Below, one piece after another: positions 63,251-64,000 of a stretch of DNA of 64,000 nucleotides. The DNA comes from Prochlorococcus sp. scB243_495D8 (lineage in GTDB: Bacteria > Cyanobacteriota > Cyanobacteriia > PCC-6307 > Cyanobiaceae), in NCBI GenBank assembly GCA_000634195.1, contig JFLT01000187.1:248001-312000 (forward strand), written 5' to 3'. The position numbers and the translations under genes were made by a program. The notes below the pieces were generated by a model. That model was not told where the DNA came from and made no database searches. It saw nothing but the letters and a program-made list of their open reading frames with translations. Positions within the stretch are counted from its first letter, which is position 1, and each line of letters begins with the position of its first letter.

Positions 63251-64000
63251 TGCTACGGCCTCCATTTTCGCAAGAACTGATACCAATAAATAATTGGGAT
63301 GTAATCGTTATAGGCGCTGGAGCTGCTGGCCTTATGACTTGTCTTGAATTACCCTCAAATTTAAAAGTGCTTCTTTTAAATAGAAATACTAGTAAGGTAT
63401 CTTCCAGTAGATGGGCTCAAGGCGGAATTGCATCTGTTGTTAGACAAGATGATTCATTTGATCTACATGCTGAGGATACTTTAAAAGCAGGTGATGGACT
63501 ATGTGATTTTCAAGCTGTAGAAATGCTTGTTAAAGAAGCTCCAGGTTGTGTAGAAAGGTTGCAGAAATTAGGGATGATTTTTGATCAAAATTCTGATCAA
63601 CTAGCTACTACCTTGGAAGCAGCCCATTCACGAAGAAGGGTCTTACATGTTAAAGATCGTACTGGACGAGCATTAGTTGAAGTTTTAGAAGATCATATTG
63701 AGAATCAAAAGAATATTCTTCACTGCAGGGGTGTAAGAGTAACTGAACTTCTCATTGAAAATAAAGAATGTAGAGGAGTTCAGGTTCTTGATGGAGCAAA
63801 TTTATATTGGATCAAATCTAGAGCTGTTGTTTTGGCTACAGGTGGGGGTGGGCACTTATTTACAAATACAACAAATCCTGCTCAATCCTCTGGTGAAGGG
63901 ATTGCTCTTGCATGGAAAGCAGGAGCTGCTATCGAAGATTTAGAGTTCGTGCAATTTCATCCAACAGCTTTAAAATTTTATGGTGCACCTTGCTTCTTAA
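63250..64000 (+). CDS. nadB: L-aspartate oxidase, 3' end outside window
   Basis: NadB oxidises aspartate to iminoaspartate for NAD synthesis. About 250 codons are visible. The N-terminus has the FAD motif VIVIGAGAAGLMTC, followed by SSRWAQGGIASVV (the conserved S-S-x-W-A-Q-G-G flavin loop), and EDTLKAGDGLCD. The catalytic histidine and arginine are further on, near or beyond the edge. The gene overlaps the upstream DUF3120 stop by one base. Confidence 0.95.
   Translation, partial: MLRPPFSQELIPINNWDVIVIGAGAAGLMTCLELPSNLKVLLLNRNTSKVSSSRWAQGGIASVVRQDDSFDLHAEDTLKAGDGLCDFQAVEMLVKEAPGCVERLQKLGMIFDQNSDQLATTLEAAHSRRRVLHVKDRTGRALVEVLEDHIENQKNILHCRGVRVTELLIENKECRGVQVLDGANLYWIKSRAVVLATGGGGHLFTNTTNPAQSSGEGIALAWKAGAAIEDLEFVQFHPTALKFYGAPCFL

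Noticed and set aside
1..64000. CRISPR array, insertion sequence, rRNA operon, prophage or recombinase
   Set aside because: I searched by eye for regularly spaced repeats, transposase or integrase motifs and rRNA sequence and found none.

Overview
The window is AT-rich, densely packed cyanobacterial chromosome, almost certainly from a high-light-adapted Prochlorococcus. Supporting signs are psbX next to ycf66, two high-light-inducible protein genes, an Flv1/Flv3-type flavodiiron pair, a suf operon, and many cyanobacteria-only families (DUF4912, DUF3120, DUF2973, the cyanobacterial PDZ/radical-SAM protein). The permuted two-piece tmRNA encodes the tag ANKIVSFSRQTAPVAA, which I recall as the Prochlorococcus type. 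Gene names come from reading the translations; no database search was run.

Layout. 1-12.6 kb is core metabolism: flv1 (cut by the left edge) and flv3, alaS, speA, ndk, thiO-like, gatB, coaE and argJ. 12.5-15.0 kb is the most unusual part. The 3' end of argJ recurs as a diverged 28-base copy about 1.6 kb downstream. Between the copies lies one gene for a secreted protein with a YadA-like outer-membrane anchor. Next comes an orphan ParA ATPase overlapping a small membrane-protein gene. 15.1-19.5 kb holds an aldo/keto reductase, ssrA, an RlmL-like methyltransferase, a YqjD/YqjE-like membrane pair and several small genes, one resembling the LigD 3'-phosphoesterase domain. 19.6-27.6 kb holds smc, a PRC-barrel protein, an LpxB-related protein, tRNA-Leu(AAG), accC and a YggT protein. 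27.7-32.4 kb holds psbX, ycf66, hli, an ABC exporter, HIT and def. 32.5-44.2 kb holds a prolyl oligopeptidase, sufBCDS, a DUF4912 protein, a phosphohexomutase and rarA. 44.2-52 kb holds a phosphopantetheinyl transferase, a PrxQ-type peroxiredoxin, coaX, cysH, NDH-2 and a three-gene ion transport cluster (SLC13-like, KtrB, KtrA). 52-55.1 kb is a small-gene patch: a ribbon-helix-helix regulator with a candidate operator, a Nif11-like protein, an antisense membrane microprotein, an ABC-F ATPase and a small gene broken by TGA. 55.1-64 kb holds an HhoA/DegP-like protease, DUF2973, a second hli, YihY, an inositol-phosphatase-like enzyme, a TolC-like protein, the radical-SAM protein, DUF3120 and nadB (cut by the right edge).

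How the genes work together. Several neighbours form coherent units. flv3-flv1 is an electron sink for photosystem I. sufBCDS builds iron-sulfur clusters. psbX, ycf66 and hli belong to the photosynthetic membrane. The SLC13-KtrB-KtrA run handles ions. tolC-like and suhB-like are separated by only 2 bases. Genes are very tightly spaced: many convergent pairs abut or overlap by 1-23 bases, and TTG or GTG starts are common. No insertion sequence, recombinase, CRISPR array, rRNA or prophage is visible.
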